Assembly: GCA_030068075.1 (NCBI GenBank)
Contig: CM057835.1
Coordinates: 36,135,715-36,199,714, forward strand
Origin: Paguma larvata
Taxonomy: Eukaryota; Chordata; Mammalia; Carnivora; Viverridae
Length of the DNA stretch: 64,000 bases
Reading direction: 5' to 3'
Shown: piece after piece, positions 1 to 11,732 of the stretch
Layout: each line of letters opens with the position of its first letter
Numbering within the stretch: position 1 is the stretch's first letter
Made by a program: the position numbers and the translations under genes
Notes under the pieces: model-generated
Seen by the model: the letters and a program-made list of their open reading frames with translations, nothing else
Told to the model about the DNA's origin: nothing
Databases searched by the model: none

Positions 1-170
1 AGTTACACATTTGAGTCTTGATATTGCCTCAGGTCATGATCTCATGGTTGTGAGACCAAGTCCCGTGTGGATTTCTGCTTGGGATTCTCTCTCTCCCCTC
101 TCTCTGCTTCTCCCTTGCTTGTGCGCCCGCATGCTCTCTCTCTCAAAATAAATATTAAAAATTTTAAAAA
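1..170 (+). mobile_element. CAN-SINE, partial at window edge
   Basis: Tail two-thirds of a felid SINE: caggtcatgatctcatggtt, C/T tract, then aaataaatattaaaaa. The head lies before the window or is diverged. Confidence 0.85.
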
Positions 171-444
171 GGCTACAGTATCAAGAAAATGTCTTACTTG
201 CATAAGAATAGACATACAGACCAGTGAAATAGAATTGAGAATCCAAAAATAAACTCATATTCACATTTATAGTCAATAGATTTTCAACAAGGGTGCCAAG
301 ACAATTTAATGGGGAAAGAAGTCTTTTCAGCAACTGGATATTCATATATAAAAGAACACTTCCTGAAACATACATATGTAAAAATTAACTCAAATGGATC
401 CTAGACCCAAATGTTAGAGCTCAAACTACAAAACTCTTAGATAG

Positions 445-1647
445 CTCTCTTTTCCTGTCTGGCTGCTTGAAGCTCAGCCTCCATCATGAATGAATGACTG
501 TTGGGAGCCATCTTGGGCACACAAGTTGAGAAGCCTCCCGTGTGAGAAGGCAGTCGCAGCAAAGCTCCTGCCAATCAAACGGCATCCCATCTAACTTCCT
601 TCTAAATAACCTTTCAGGCTTGGATTTCTTGAATTGCCCTCATTGGCCTCAAAGGATGTAATGCTCTTTTGTTTTATGGCATTCAAATAAAAAAAGGGGA
701 CCTGGAATGTGATGCATAACATCTGAAGGAGACTAGTAAATGTACTCATTCATAAGCAAAGGACAAGCATTGGGATTTCTGTCCTTGCCAGATGGGTGGC
801 ACCTCCCCCATTGTAGTTGGAAGAATAGGCCTCAAGGTAACACCCTGTTTTCTCCCTCTGCCTTAAATTTATATGCTAATTAACTTGAAAACAATATGAG
901 AGACTGAGGAAATTGTTGCTTTGCTGATAAAAACACGTTGTTAAAGATCTCAAACTATGCTTACTAATGGGATGTCACTCACTCATTGATGTAATGTCAC
1001 TACCTTTAAATAAAAATGCCGGGATCAGTAGGGCAGAAGAAGCGCGCCTGCCTGGTTCCAGAATCCCTGCAGTTCTGAGTCGTTCATCATGCCAACACCG
1101 TTCATCCTTCGGGGACTCTTGGACTCGCCGGAGCTGGACTCCGGCAAATGACACAGTAAATTTCCAGACCAGGAAGTTCATAACCAACCGATTACTTTGG
1201 TGGAAACAAATGGTCATTCATTCCTTCACCCTGGAAAGGCAACAGTACCTAAGACAGATTTTGGGGAAAAACTAGCCAAAATGTACAGGACCACACCAGA
1301 TGCCATCTTTGTATTTGGATTCACAACCCATTTTGGGGGTGGCAAGACAACTGGCTTTGGCATGATTTATGATTCCTTGGATGATGCGAAGAAAAATGAA
1401 CCCAAACATAGACTTGCAAGACATGGGCTGTGTGAGAAGAAACAGACCTCAAGAAAACAGCAAAAGGAATGCAAGAACAGAGTGAAGAAAGTCAGAGGGA
1501 CTGCAAAAGCCAGGGTTGATGCCAGCAACAAGTGAGCTGGAGATGGGACGACGGAAGGAGTAGAGATTCTGCAGTGACTTTGTGATGACTGTGCCGATTT
1601 TTCAGGAGAGGTTTAATAAACTAAGGACTTTTATGTGGAAAAAAAAA
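445..1647 (+). pseudogene. RPS24 processed pseudogene, interrupted by an LTR
   Basis: An intronless copy of the mRNA for ribosomal protein S24. The 5' UTR starts at the pyrimidine-rich cap region (CTCTCTTTTCC) and the original start codon is at 486-488. The coding part continues at 1147 after a solo LTR (499-1146). It reads [17 protein letters not shown], loses one base near 1218, then reads [42 protein letters not shown] and so on to a stop at 1533-1535. AATAAA (1615-1620) and a nine-base A tail (1639-1647) follow. An 11-bp target-site duplication (AAAACTCTTAG) flanks it at 430-440 and 1644-1654. Insertion, frameshift and substitutions make it non-functional. The host sequence is an L1. Confidence 0.93.
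499..1146 (+). mobile_element. solo LTR, class II (ERV2/betaretrovirus-like)
   Basis: A 648-bp block starts TGTTGGGAGCC and ends CTCCGGCA (TG...CA termini). It is flanked by a perfect 6-bp duplication, AATGAC, at 493-498 and 1147-1152, and it cuts the RPS24 pseudogene right after its start codon. A 6-bp duplication and the TGTTGGGAGCC start are typical of class II endogenous retroviruses (IAP-like and relatives). An AATAAA lies near 1009. No internal retroviral sequence is present, so it is the product of LTR-LTR recombination or a lone remnant. Confidence 0.85.
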
Positions 1648-2166
1648 CTCTTAGGAAAAAATATAGATATAAACACGCATGACCTTGATTAGAACAAGCA
1701 TTCTTAGATATGACACCAAAAGCACAAGCAATGAGAGAAAAAAGATAAAACAAACTCCATCGAAATTAAAGTTTTGTGCTTCAAAAGACACTGCCAAGAA
1801 AGTAAAAAGACAACTTACAGAAGAGAATATTTGCAAATCATATATCTGATAAGGGACTCAAATCTAGAATATGTAAGGAACACTTAAAATTCAATAATAA
1901 AAAGACAACCTAATTTTAAAATAGGCAAAGGATCTGAATAGACGGTTCCCCAAAGAAGATTACAGATGGCCAATAAACGGTTGAAAAGAGGCCATAACGT
2001 TATTAGCCATCAGGGAACTGCAAATTTAAATCATGAGCTGCTATTTCACATTCATTAGGATGACTGGAATTTTTAAAAAGACAGAAAATAACAACTGTTG
2101 GTGGGAGTGTCAATAGTACAGCTACTTGGGAAAAGTCTGGAAGTTCCTCAAAAAAATAAACATGTA

Positions 2167-2366
2167 GGGTACCTGGGTGGCTCTGTCAGTTGAGTGTCTG
2201 ACTTCAGCTCAGGTCATGATCTTGGAGTCCATGAGTTCAAATCCTGTGTCGGGCTCTCTGCCAAGAGATCAGAGCCTGGAGTCTGCTTCAGATTCTGTGT
2301 CTCTATCTCTCTCTGCCCCTCCCCTGCTCTCTCTCTCTCTCAAAAATAAATACATATTTAAAAAAG
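2167..2366 (+). mobile_element. CAN-SINE
   Basis: Full-length; head tacctgggtggctctgtcag. The word ATAAACAT flanks it. Confidence 0.92.
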
Positions 2367-2775
2367 ATAAACATACAGTTACCATATGACCCAGCAATTT
2401 CACTAATGTGCCCAAGAGAAATGAAAACGTATGTCCACATACAAACTTGTATACAAATGTTAGTAGGTATATTATTCATAACCCAAAAGTCTATCAACTA
2501 ATCAAATATGCTATACCCATATAATAGAATATTATTTGACCATAAAAAGAACTGAAGTACTGACACATGCTACAACATAGATGAAACTTGAATGTATTAT
2601 GTATGATAAGAGAAAGAAACCAGTCACAAAGACTACATGTTATATGATTCCATTTATAAGAAATGTCTAGAATAGGCAAATCTATAGAGACAGTAAATTA
2701 ATGGTGGCCTTGGGCTGGCCTCTTGGGGAGAAATAAGAAGTGATTGCTAATGGGTACAGGGTGATGAGAATGTTT

Positions 2776-2970
2776 AAAAAAATTTTTTAAGGTTTATTTA
2801 TTTTTGACAGACAGAGTGTGAGTAGAGGAGGGGCAAAGAGAGAGGGAGACACAGAAGCCAAAGCAGGCTCCAGGCTCTGTACTATTAGCACAGAGCCCCA
2901 CGTGGGGCTCTAACTCATGAACCTGAGCTGAAGTTAGACACTTAACTGACTAAACCACCCAGGTGCCCCT
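2776..2970 (-). mobile_element. CAN-SINE
   Basis: Reversed, ending ccacccaggtgcccct. Target duplication AGAATGTTT at 2767-2775 and 2971-2979. Confidence 0.94.
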
Positions 2971-2999
2971 AGAATGTTTTAAAATTGATAGTTATCTGT

Positions 3000-4620
3000 T
3001 TTATGATGTGTGAATTTTGGACAGTTTGGTCCATTTCGTGTAGTTTGCCACATTCATTTGCATAGAGATGTTATTGTTTAAATGTCTATGAGACCTGTAG
3101 TTACGCTTTCCTTTTCCATTCCTGATTTGGTAATTTCTGTCTTCTTTTCTTTTCTGCTTATTAGTCTGACTAGAGAAAATCAATTTTATGGTGTTTCAAA
3201 GAACCACTTTTTGGTTTCATTGATTTTCTGTTTTTTTGTTTCCAATTTTATTAATAACCATTCTTTATTATTTCCTTCCTCCTACTTGCTTTAGATCTAT
3301 TTTGCTCCCTCCTCCCACCCAGTTTCTTATAGGGAGGCATAGATGGTTGCTTTGAGACATTTCTTGTTTTGTAATATAAACACAGTGCGGTAAACTCCTC
3401 TCCCACTTAAGCTATATCCTACAAATTTTGATATGTTATATATTAATTTTCTTTCAGTTTAATATATTTTCTAATTTCCTTTGAGATTTCTTTTGGAAAA
3501 ACATCATTTCTTTCCTAGTGTTTGGAGAATTTTCGGTTATCTTCCTTTTATTGGTTTATAGTTTAATTCCATTATAGTCAGAAAGCATATTTTGTATCAT
3601 TTAAATCCTTTTAAATTTGTTAAAGTTTGATTTATGACTCACAGTATGGTCTGTCTCGTTAAACGTTCCATGGGCACTTGAAAAGAATGTGTAGTCTGCT
3701 GTTGTTGTGTGGAATGTTCTATAAATATCAATTAATTCAAGTTAGTTAGTGGTGTTGTTCTGTTCTATCTTTGCTAATTTTCTGTCTTTTATTTCTGTAT
3801 ATGACATGGAGAAGACAGTTGCAGTTTCCAAGTATAATAGTGGATATATCTACTCCTTTTCTGCTCTGACAATTTTTGCTTCTTATATTTTGAAACTCTG
3901 TTCTTGGGTATTATACATTTAGAATTGTTATGTCTTCTTAGTGAATTGATTCTTCTGTCAGTATGAAATGTCTCTCTTTAACTTGTAATTTTCTTTGCTC
4001 TGAAGTTTATTTTGATATTCATATGGTCACCCTTGCTTTGTTTTGGATGGGGCTTCCATGTTACAGTTTTTTTCATACTTTTTCTTTTACCCTACCTATG
4101 TCATAATATTTAAGGAGTTTCTTTAGACAGGGCATACTTGGGTCATTTTTTTAAAAGTCCGTGCTATCAATCTCTATCTTTTATTAGTGTGTTTACTTCA
4201 TTTACATTTAATGTAATTATTGATATATTTGGATCTAGACCTCCTATTTTATTATTTTTTTCTATTTATTCCCTCTACTTTTCATTTTTGTTTCTCCTTT
4301 TCTATCTTTGTTAGGGTTAAACTTTTTTTGTGTGTTTTTAGTATTCCATTTTAAGTTATCTAATATATTTTTGACATTCTCTTTTTTTTATGTTTATTTA
4401 TTTATGAAAGAAAGAGAGACAGAGGGTGAGCAGGGGAGGGACACAGAGAGAGGGAGACACAGAATCCAAAGCAGGCTCCAGGCTCTGAGCTGTCAGCACA
4501 GAGTGCCAGCATGGCTCAAACTCACCAACCGTGAGATCATGACCTGAGCCAATGTTGGTCACTTAATGAACTGAGCCATCCAGGTGCCCGTTTTTGAAAT
4601 TATCTTAAGTGTTGGGGAAG
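3000..4620 (-). mobile_element. L1 ORF2 fragment (minus)
   Basis: Reverse-complement L1: aagaaccactttttggtttc, gtagtctgctgttgttgtgt, gtgtttacttcatttacatt. It contains a minus-strand SINE at 4382-4590. Confidence 0.75.
4382..4590 (-). mobile_element. CAN-SINE
   Basis: Reversed, T-rich start, ending catccaggtgcccg; lies in a minus-strand L1. Confidence 0.93.
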
Positions 4621-5392
4621 ACAGTCCTCCTTGAACATCTGCTCTCCTACATCTCCAATGTGTGTGCCCAAACTGCAAACCTTGACACTCTTTTACCTGG
4701 CCACTTCTCAGCACTTGGCATGGATACCAAAAGCACTAACAGCTGCAGGTTGGAATGAGGTGGCCAGTGGCGGGGAAGAAGCCCCAGGGCACAGGCACCA
4801 GAAACTGGGAGGAAGAAGTGCCCACGCTCAGGTATAGACCCTAACGGAAGGGAGAAAAGAAACTAACCTTGTTTCCTTTGCTTTGCTTCCCTGGGTTAGC
4901 CTCCACCACTCCCTGTGCTTCCTGAGCTCTTAGCCAGGGGATAGCCTGGTCACCTGATATTAAGGACTTTGTAGTCCCTTACTTGTATGCGTGTTTGACT
5001 CCTTGATCCATGTTCTCATGGAGAAAAAGACTCCTAAATTCAACTGATGGGGTTTTGGTGAAGGCAAGGTAGGGAAGGAAAGCCTGAGTGGCCTTGTGGG
5101 TGGGGCCTTGCAGGCCATTCGTTGTACCCTTGTGGTTTCCTCTTTTGAAGATAGTGAGAATCCATACGTTGTGTCTGCACTTTCTCTCCCATAAGTATCA
5201 GAGGGGATTCTGCCATCCAGGATCGCTGCATGTACAAAAATACTAGTACAACTTCCCCTTCACCCTTTCCTCTCTAAACCATCCCTGGTGGTCCAGTAGA
5301 AACAATACAGATTCCAGCAATAGAAAAGAAATCGGTTTTCATCAAAGATTTAATGGCTGCCTGATCACTCAAGGGCCTTTCCTAGTGTAACA

Positions 5393-5406
5393 GTGCCACC
5401 TGGCGG
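5393..5406 (-). promoter_or_regulatory. CTCF-like motif
   Basis: On the minus strand the 14-mer reads CCGCCAGGTGGCAC, fitting the CTCF core CCRSYAGRKGGCRS at all positions (with A or G allowed at position 3). Motif match only. Confidence 0.5.
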
Positions 5407-6109
5407 ACAAGCCACCAAGTATACTTTTTGTTTGTTTTATTTGAGGAAGTTATTAGCAAGCTCTTGTTTAAACTGCATGCTTGGCCCATGGGTGCCTTGT
5501 AACACTATGGCCTGACATCCCCATTTTGGAGTAGATCAGCTCAGTGTCAATGACTAGCAAGGTGGGAAAAGCCCAACAGGCCTCTCTCTTCCATAGGAAT
5601 GGCAACGCAAGAGCCAGGGGTCCTGGCCTTACCGAATGTCTGTTTTATATAAAGAAGTGGCAGCAATGAGCCTTTTGGAAACAGCGGCCTCCAAAGCAAG
5701 CTGCTGACTTAACGGGGTCCTCGATGCATGAAGATTCCCCTAAATTCCTGGGCCTGGTTCTCTGGCAGTTTAGCTAAATCGATGGCTTCTATAACACCAT
5801 TGCACCACCTCCATCAAACAGAAAGTGACCAGGGTTGATCACTCGGGGCAGAGCTCTCTACAGGCCTCATCTTCCTGGCCAGGACTCCCCTTGATGAACC
5901 TTGTTACTTGTTACTGACTTTGAGTTGTTGCCAATGGCCTGGCCATCTGGCCTGCTGCAGGGAAGACTCTGGGCTGGCACCCCCTCTGTGGGGCAGCAAA
6001 CTTTGGGAACAAATCATGCTGCTGGTGGGACAGCCGTGTCACCGATGCGGACGCTCTTGGTAAGGATTCTCTGGTGAAGCCAGCTAGCGTCAAGTTGCTG
6101 ATCAGGCCT

Positions 6110-6440
6110 TCACGGCCCACGCCACAGCCGTCACGGGTTCACGCCCAGGTCTCAGGCCAGAGCTGTGCTTCAGGGCCCCGCTCATGCTGTTCCCTCCACC
6201 TGGAATGTTCTTTCTTCTGCTATTCACCTGGCCGCCTCGTTCTCATTCTTCGGGTCTCAGCTTAAATCTCACTTCCTCCAGGAAGCCTGTCTGACTGCTC
6301 CCCACCTGCTGAGCTCAGATGGTGGCCTCCACAGAATTTTGTATTTGCTTCTCTCGGTCCTTCAGTGTAATTGTTAACTGAATCATTTGCAGTTGTTTAA
6401 TTCATACCAGTTTCCCCTTCTAGACAATGCGAATATGAGG
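6110..6440 (+). mobile_element. L2 3' end
   Basis: Recognised by ctgttccctccacctggaatg followed shortly by cttcgggtctcagcttaaat and ctcacttcctccaggaagcc, the classic near-3' segment of LINE L2. Diverged. Confidence 0.75.
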
Positions 6441-7225
6441 GCAGATGCATATACTGCTCATTGCTAAGGTCAGCCAGTCAGTCAGCAGACTTGTAGGGAG
6501 AACGTGCTCTGTGCCCACCATTGTGTTGGGCTCCAACATTCCTAAGGACGAGGGGAGGCGCTTGCCTGCTGTTCTTTGCTTGTTGACTCCACAACCCAGT
6601 GGTAATTGCCTGCCAGCCAGGAGGTGGGTCTGGCTGTTAGAGGGTATGTGCAAAGTGGAGAGAAGGGGCAAGTGGCAGAAAGGAGGTCACAACCAGGCTG
6701 GAACTGGGGCCTGACGGTCAGGGCTGGACTCAAAAGTGGAAGTAGACACTGCCCAGATCCTTTGGAGACGCTAAGGATCAGGGAGTCCCAACATGGGACC
6801 TGCTGGTGTTTGCCACACTCATGCAGGGTGCCGTGAGCCAGGCTGCCCCGTGCTCTTCTAGCAACCTCCAGAGGACTGTCAGGGCTGGTGGGAGGAAGAG
6901 GCCCAGCTCTAAGGCCCTATGTCATTATTTCCAACACTGTGGCCTCCTAGGCCAGTCTGAGCCTTGAGACTTACTCTGGAATCACTGACTTGGGGAAGTG
7001 ATGGGGCCAGGCTGTCTGCTTGGAAGCCCCCTGTGCTCCTCAGGGAGCACCACGAGGAAGAGAGACCTGGATGGGGAAGCTGCTTTGGCCAGCCCCTTCA
7101 TCATCTTTGATTTTCCGCTCTCCAAACTTCCTCCTGTCTTTTAACCTCCCTGGAGGCTCAGGGTCCTTGTTTTCCGAGGAGGAGGCTGGCCAGGACAAGC
7201 TCGCCCATTGCATCCATCAGTATTT

Positions 7226-7239
7226 CCAGCAGAGGGCAC
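7226..7239 (+). promoter_or_regulatory. CTCF-like motif
   Basis: The plus-strand 14-mer CCAGCAGAGGGCAC fits the CTCF core at every position. It lies in single-copy sequence, not in a recognised repeat. Motif match only. Confidence 0.55.
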
Positions 7240-7444
7240 TCTGCTTACAGAATCTGCCACTTTCCTCTTGCATCCCTGGCTGGAGTCCCCTCTGGTGAGA
7301 GCGCAGGGAAACAAGAGCGGCTTGCCTAAATTTGTGTCAGCCAGAGTTTCACACACCTGTGTGATCAGTGTCTGTTTCCCGCAGAACACCTTTTAAGATT
7401 GCAGGCAACCCCGACTGGGAAACTCCTGGATAGTTTTCCTTTCT

Positions 7445-7482
7445 AGCCTAGCATGTAGTAGGTGCTCAGTATATGGTTCCTA
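7445..7482 (+). mobile_element. L2 extreme 3' fragment
   Basis: The string cctagcatgtagtaggtgct followed by cagtatatgg matches the terminal part of L2. It is very short, so the call is tentative. Confidence 0.45.
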
Positions 7483-7756
7483 AGGGGTTGTGTCTCCTCC
7501 CCCTCACCATCTTGGCTTCTCCCGGGGCACCATGTTTTCTGCCCAGCCTCCTCTGCACCCCAGGTCTGACTCCTCTGGCCTCAAGTGCCTGCTTCCATGG
7601 GGCCTGTGCACGGGCTGCACGGGGCCTGACCCATCCAGACCTCCCCAGGAGCCTAGATCAGCTGCTCATTTTTCAGCCAAGGCAAAACCTCCTCTCCCAG
7701 GGAAAAAGGGAGATGGGGAGTCCAACTTTCATTAAAGCAGAGCATAGTGGGGTGCT

Positions 7757-7957
7757 GGGGTGCCTCAGTTGGTTAAGCATCTGACTTCATCTCGGGTCAT
7801 GATCTCATGGTTCGAGTGTTCAAGCCCCGTATTGGGCTCTGTGCTGACAGCTCAGAGCCTGGAGCCTGCTTCAAGTTCTGTGTCTCCCTCTCTCTCTGAC
7901 CCTCCCCTGCTCACAGTCTCTCTCTCTCTCTCAAAAATAAATAAACATTAAAAAAAG
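7757..7957 (+). mobile_element. CAN-SINE with 8-bp head deletion
   Basis: The head reads ggggtgcctcagttgg, so the usual gggtggct after tgcct is missing. AGAGCAT flanks it. Confidence 0.92.
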
Positions 7958-8000
7958 AAGAGCATGGAAAATGCCATCGGAATTGGTTAAACACATTTCT

Positions 8001-8200
8001 ATTTTTTTTTTTAATGTTTGTTTATTTATTTTGAGAGCAAGAGAAGGAGAGAGAGAGAGCACATGCACATTCTTGAGCAGGGGAGGGGCAGAGAGAGAGG
8101 GAGAGAGAGAATCCCAAGCAGGCTCCGAGATTGGTGAGATCATGACCTGAGCCAAAATCAAGAGTCAGATGCTTAACTGACTGAACCACCCCAGTGCCCC
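8001..8200 (-). mobile_element. CAN-SINE
   Basis: Reversed. Perfect 13-bp target duplication TAAACACATTTCT at 7988-8000 and 8201-8213. Confidence 0.95.
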
Positions 8201-8213
8201 TAAACACATTTCT

Positions 8214-8660
8214 TGAGGCCCTGCGTGGTTGCTTCTGGACACGTTTTCTGCTCTGAGAAGTTCTCGCTGCTCTCGGGGTACATTATTCGATCCAGGAATG
8301 AACCGTCCCATCTGCTTGCCCTCCTCTGGCTCGCAGATGACCGTTTCTGTACACAGACCATAGCCGGCCCACCCCAGTCAGTGCTGAGGGGGATCGGGCC
8401 AAGGTGGGGGTTAGGGGTGGTGGCTCCCTGGACCTCTTCCAGGCCTCGGGAAGTGTGATGGGGCTGGGGTGTCCAGGGTTAACTAAGAGCCCTGGGCCTC
8501 GCTGAGGGTGTCTCCCAGCAGGCCAGGCTGTGGTCCTTTCAGCCGGGTGTTCTCTAATGGAGGGGGAAATGTATATTTTAATGGAATCTACAAATTGTTT
8601 GGATCACACCTTTTGGGATTATCTGATTCTGGCCTTTTATTGCCAAAGTGCTATTTTACA
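8214..8660. other. no gene or repeat recognised
   Basis: About 450 bp between two SINEs; the first half is GC-rich. I see nothing I can assign. Confidence 0.4.
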
Positions 8661-8671
8661 ATTATAAATTG

Positions 8672-8900
8672 TAGAGGTGCCTGGGTCTCAGTCAGTTAAG
8701 CATCTGACTTGATTTCAGCTCAGGTCATGATCTCACAGTTGGTAAGACTGAGCCCCACCTCAGGTCCTCTGCTGACAGCATGAGCCTGCCTGGGATTCTC
8801 TCTCTCCCTCTCTCCCTACCCTTTACCTCCTTGTTCTCTTGCTCTCTCTCAAAATAATAAATAAATACATAAATAAATAAATAAACAAACTTAAAAAAAT
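8672..8900 (+). mobile_element. CAN-SINE
   Basis: Tail with repeated AAATAAAT units. Perfect 12-bp duplication AATTATAAATTG at 8660-8671 and 8901-8912. Confidence 0.94.
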
Positions 8901-9059
8901 AATTATAAATTGCACATGACTGATAGTGCAAAATAATTCTTGTCCACAGACATGCAAATGAATTCTCTCTGCCAGAAAGACAATCCTTCTCCCATGTGGA
9001 AAAGTCAGTTTTGAATTAATTTGCAAGTTCATTTAATATTCCTGATGTATTTTTAAAAT

Positions 9060-9270
9060 TTCTTTTAATGTTTATTTATTTATGACAGAGAGGTAGAGAG
9101 AGTCGAGTGGAGGAGGCGCAGACAGAGGGAGACACAGAATCTGAAGCAGGCTCCATCCAGGCTCTGAGGTGTCAGCACAGAGCCCGATGCGGGGCATGAA
9201 CTCATGAACCGTGAGATCATGACCTGAGCCAAAGTTGGACACTTAACTGACTGAGCCGCCCAGGCGCCCC
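9060..9270 (-). mobile_element. CAN-SINE
   Basis: Reversed, ending gccgcccaggcgcccc. The duplication ATTCCTgATGTAT / ATTCCTaATGTAT has one mismatch. Confidence 0.93.
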
Positions 9271-10530
9271 TAACATTCCTAATGTATGTAAATGTGTCTG
9301 TTCTTTGCATTCTCTTTTGAATTGGTTGCAACGTCTTCCAGGTTTCTCCATTCATAATGAGTTAAATACAGTCTTTAACACATGTTTGTTTTATATCTAT
9401 TGGAGTCATAGTTTTACTTTTTGTTGGAAACGGTCCACCGGAGTCAGCCTCAGAGTTTGTGTCACGGCAGGCCTGGGGTGGGGCCTGAGCGTGTGATTTC
9501 TAACTCATCCCTGGGGCCCGCTTTGGGAAGTCTGCGTTAGGCTTCCTCCAAGGACGTCTCTGTGGGGGGCGGGTGGGGTGGCAAGGGCTCCATTGCAAGG
9601 GGAGATTCTCCTGGGGTGTCTAAGCCCCTGGGACCCACCGGGTACCTCCCGGGCCCCCATGGAGACTCTGCTTTGCAGAGACCGGCAGAGGGGAACCCAG
9701 ATGAAGGGAAGAGGGATCACGGAGCCAAGGCTCCTGCCCCAGTGCCTGCTACACAAGTTGGCCTGGGCTGTGGATTTTCATCCATGTGCAGCTACCACTT
9801 GTGTCCCTAAAGTTGGCGTGATCTGAGGCGGGCATGAGGCCCGGGAAGGGTGGGCGAGTTGGAGCTGCCTCTCCTGGGTGCCCTTTCTCTTACTCAGCAC
9901 AGAGCCAGCCTCCATGCAGCCCTGCCTCGAGCACGGGGCGCATCACATGCTGGGCTAGTCTCTAGACCTGGGACCCCAGGAGAGGCGGGAGGGGTCGCTG
10001 TGGCACCCCATCCTACTACCATCCCCACCATGACCACCGTCTTTCCCAGACAGGGACGCAGAGGACAGGGAGACCAGAGGCTGCGACCCTAGCTGTGACC
10101 TGTGTTAGACATGGCTAGACTATCCCCACAGGTTCCAGAAGGCAGGGGTCTTTTTGATTTTTCGTGGTCACGTTTGAACCTAGCCCCGTCTGGCTCTGAA
10201 AATAGGCTTTTTCTGGCACAGAAGAGGCTATCGACACATGGGGGGCTCCTCTGGCTGGACACATGCCAGCCTCAGATCACGCCAGCTTTTGACATCTGAC
10301 CCTGCAGTCTCGATCCCGCTCTGGGACACCCGACGGCAAGAGTCTTGTGACCCAGGAAAAAATACCTAATCTTCCCGGACTTTAATTTTTCTAGCTGCTA
10401 CGGGTTACAACAGTAATGGTACTTGGTTTCCAGAGTTCTGGTGGGGATTCCTTGTTATTCTCACTAGAAGCGGTAGCCCCGAGGTCAGGGCTACCATCCA
10501 CCACGTATGCTCGCCTACGTGAAGTCAGAT
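9271..10530. other. no gene recognised; short L1-like start then single-copy sequence
   Basis: 9.29-9.42 kb reads like an old minus-strand L1 3' UTR (tctttgcattctcttttgaa, ccaggtttctccattcataa). The rest is GC-rich, with overlapping short frames on both strands and no recognisable domain. Confidence 0.4.
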
Positions 10531-11015
10531 GGTGGGGGAAGCAGAATCATGGCCCCTAACGACGGCCATACGCTAATCCTAAGAACCTGGGAGTATGTTA
10601 GGGTCCGTGGCAAGTTGGAATTAAGATTGTTTGGGACGGAATTAGGGTTACTAATCAGCTGACGTTCGCCTAGTAGTGTTATCCAGGAGGACCCACTCCA
10701 GTCACAAGAGTCCTTAAGTAAAAGGGGGGCAGAAGAGGAGATTGAGTCATAAAATAGGAGAAATTGACCTGCTGTGGCTTTGGAGACAGAGGAACGGGGC
10801 CGTGAGCCAGGGAATGTGGGCTGGTTCTGGAAGCCGGAGAAAGGCAGGGGACAGAGTCTCTCCTACGTACTACAGAAGAAACACACTGTGCCGGCACATT
10901 CATTTTAGCCCATGTCAGACTTCTGGCCGATAGAACTGCAGGATAATACCTTTGTGTTGTTTTAAACCACTAGGTTTTTGGTAATCTGCCACAGCAGCCT
11001 TGGAAAACCAATACA
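10531..11015 (+). mobile_element. MaLR LTR (MLT1-like)
   Basis: A diverged LTR on the plus strand. Recognisable parts are cagaatcatggcccctaacg at the left, aagagtccttaagtaaaagg in the middle, and at the right cagacttctggccgatagaactg, tgttgttttaaaccactagg and ggtaatctgccacagcagcc. No internal MaLR sequence is attached, and small frames within it are not genes. Confidence 0.75.
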
Positions 11016-11513
11016 GATGGTAACGGTAAAGCCCCTTTGTACACCAAGCACAGCAGTCAGTGTGCTGTGGTTCGCAGGAGACTCGGCGTCACGTGTACAC
11101 ACGTCCCACCTTCTGGAGCAGCAAACCGTTTAAAAATGTTAAATGGAAATGGGGGTTTGTGGTTCCAGATGAGACAGAATAAACACACGTCTCCCCCATG
11201 TGACCTGCTAAGTACACCCTAAGAACTTGGTGCATTAAAGATAAAACTAAAATAAGAAACCACTAAAGGTGGAGAGAAGCAGGCAGGGCAGCCAGAGACT
11301 CCGAATCTGAGGAGGGGGATGATGTTGAATTCTGTTTTTTTCTTTTTGTCATTGTTTTACTTTATACACCTCTAGGATGGGCGTGAGAGAAGCCTAAAAC
11401 CTGGGGCCCCAGTGGGCGCTAACAACAACAACAAAAAAAAAGCCTCAAGAAAAGGCTGCTCCCTCCAGCTGAAGGACCGGCAAAGAGGCAGCCTGAAAGA
11501 CAAAACAACTGTT
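11016..11513. other. no gene or repeat recognised
   Basis: A stretch after the MaLR LTR with A-rich patches near 11.42-11.44 kb. Nothing assignable is seen. Confidence 0.35.
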
Positions 11514-11732
11514 GGGGCTTCTGGGCGGTTCCTTCAGTTAAGCATCTGATGTAGGCTCAGGTGGTTCATGAGTTTGAGCCCTGCATGGAGTTTGCTGCTG
11601 TCAGCGCAGAGCCCGCTTAGAATCCTCTGTCCCCCTCTCTCTCTGCCCCTCCCCTGCTCATGCTCTTTCTCTCTTCTCTGTCTCTCTCAAAAACAAAAAC
11701 AAACAAACAAACAAAAACAAACAACAAAAAAA
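11514..11732 (+). mobile_element. CAN-SINE, diverged
   Basis: Head ggggcttctgggcggttcct; the A-rich tail has grown into AAAC units. Confidence 0.88.

Larger units (their letters stand above)
165..3000 (+). mobile_element. L1 3' part (plus), carrying several later insertions
   Basis: L1 ORF2 end and 3' UTR in pieces: 165-430 (agacatacagaccagtgaaa, caagggtgccaagacaattt), 1655-2166 (aagacactgccaagaaag, ggcaaaggatctgaatagac), 2367-2775 (accatatgacccagcaattt) and 2971-3000. Between the pieces are the RPS24 pseudogene with its LTR and two SINEs. All frames are broken. Confidence 0.85.
4591..7756. other. mostly single-copy, GC-richer flank of GALNT1
   Basis: Apart from the L2 pieces, I recognise no transposon or exon here. 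Open frames are short, overlap on both strands and have no family resemblance. Two CTCF-like motifs (5393-5406, 7226-7239) lie within it. Confidence 0.5.

Noticed and set aside
1197..1535. 112-residue frame with [16 protein letters not shown] as a possible RPS24-like gene
   Set aside because: It is the downstream part of a processed pseudogene with a one-base loss, poly(A) tail, target duplication and an LTR inside; the start codon of this frame is not the RPS24 start.
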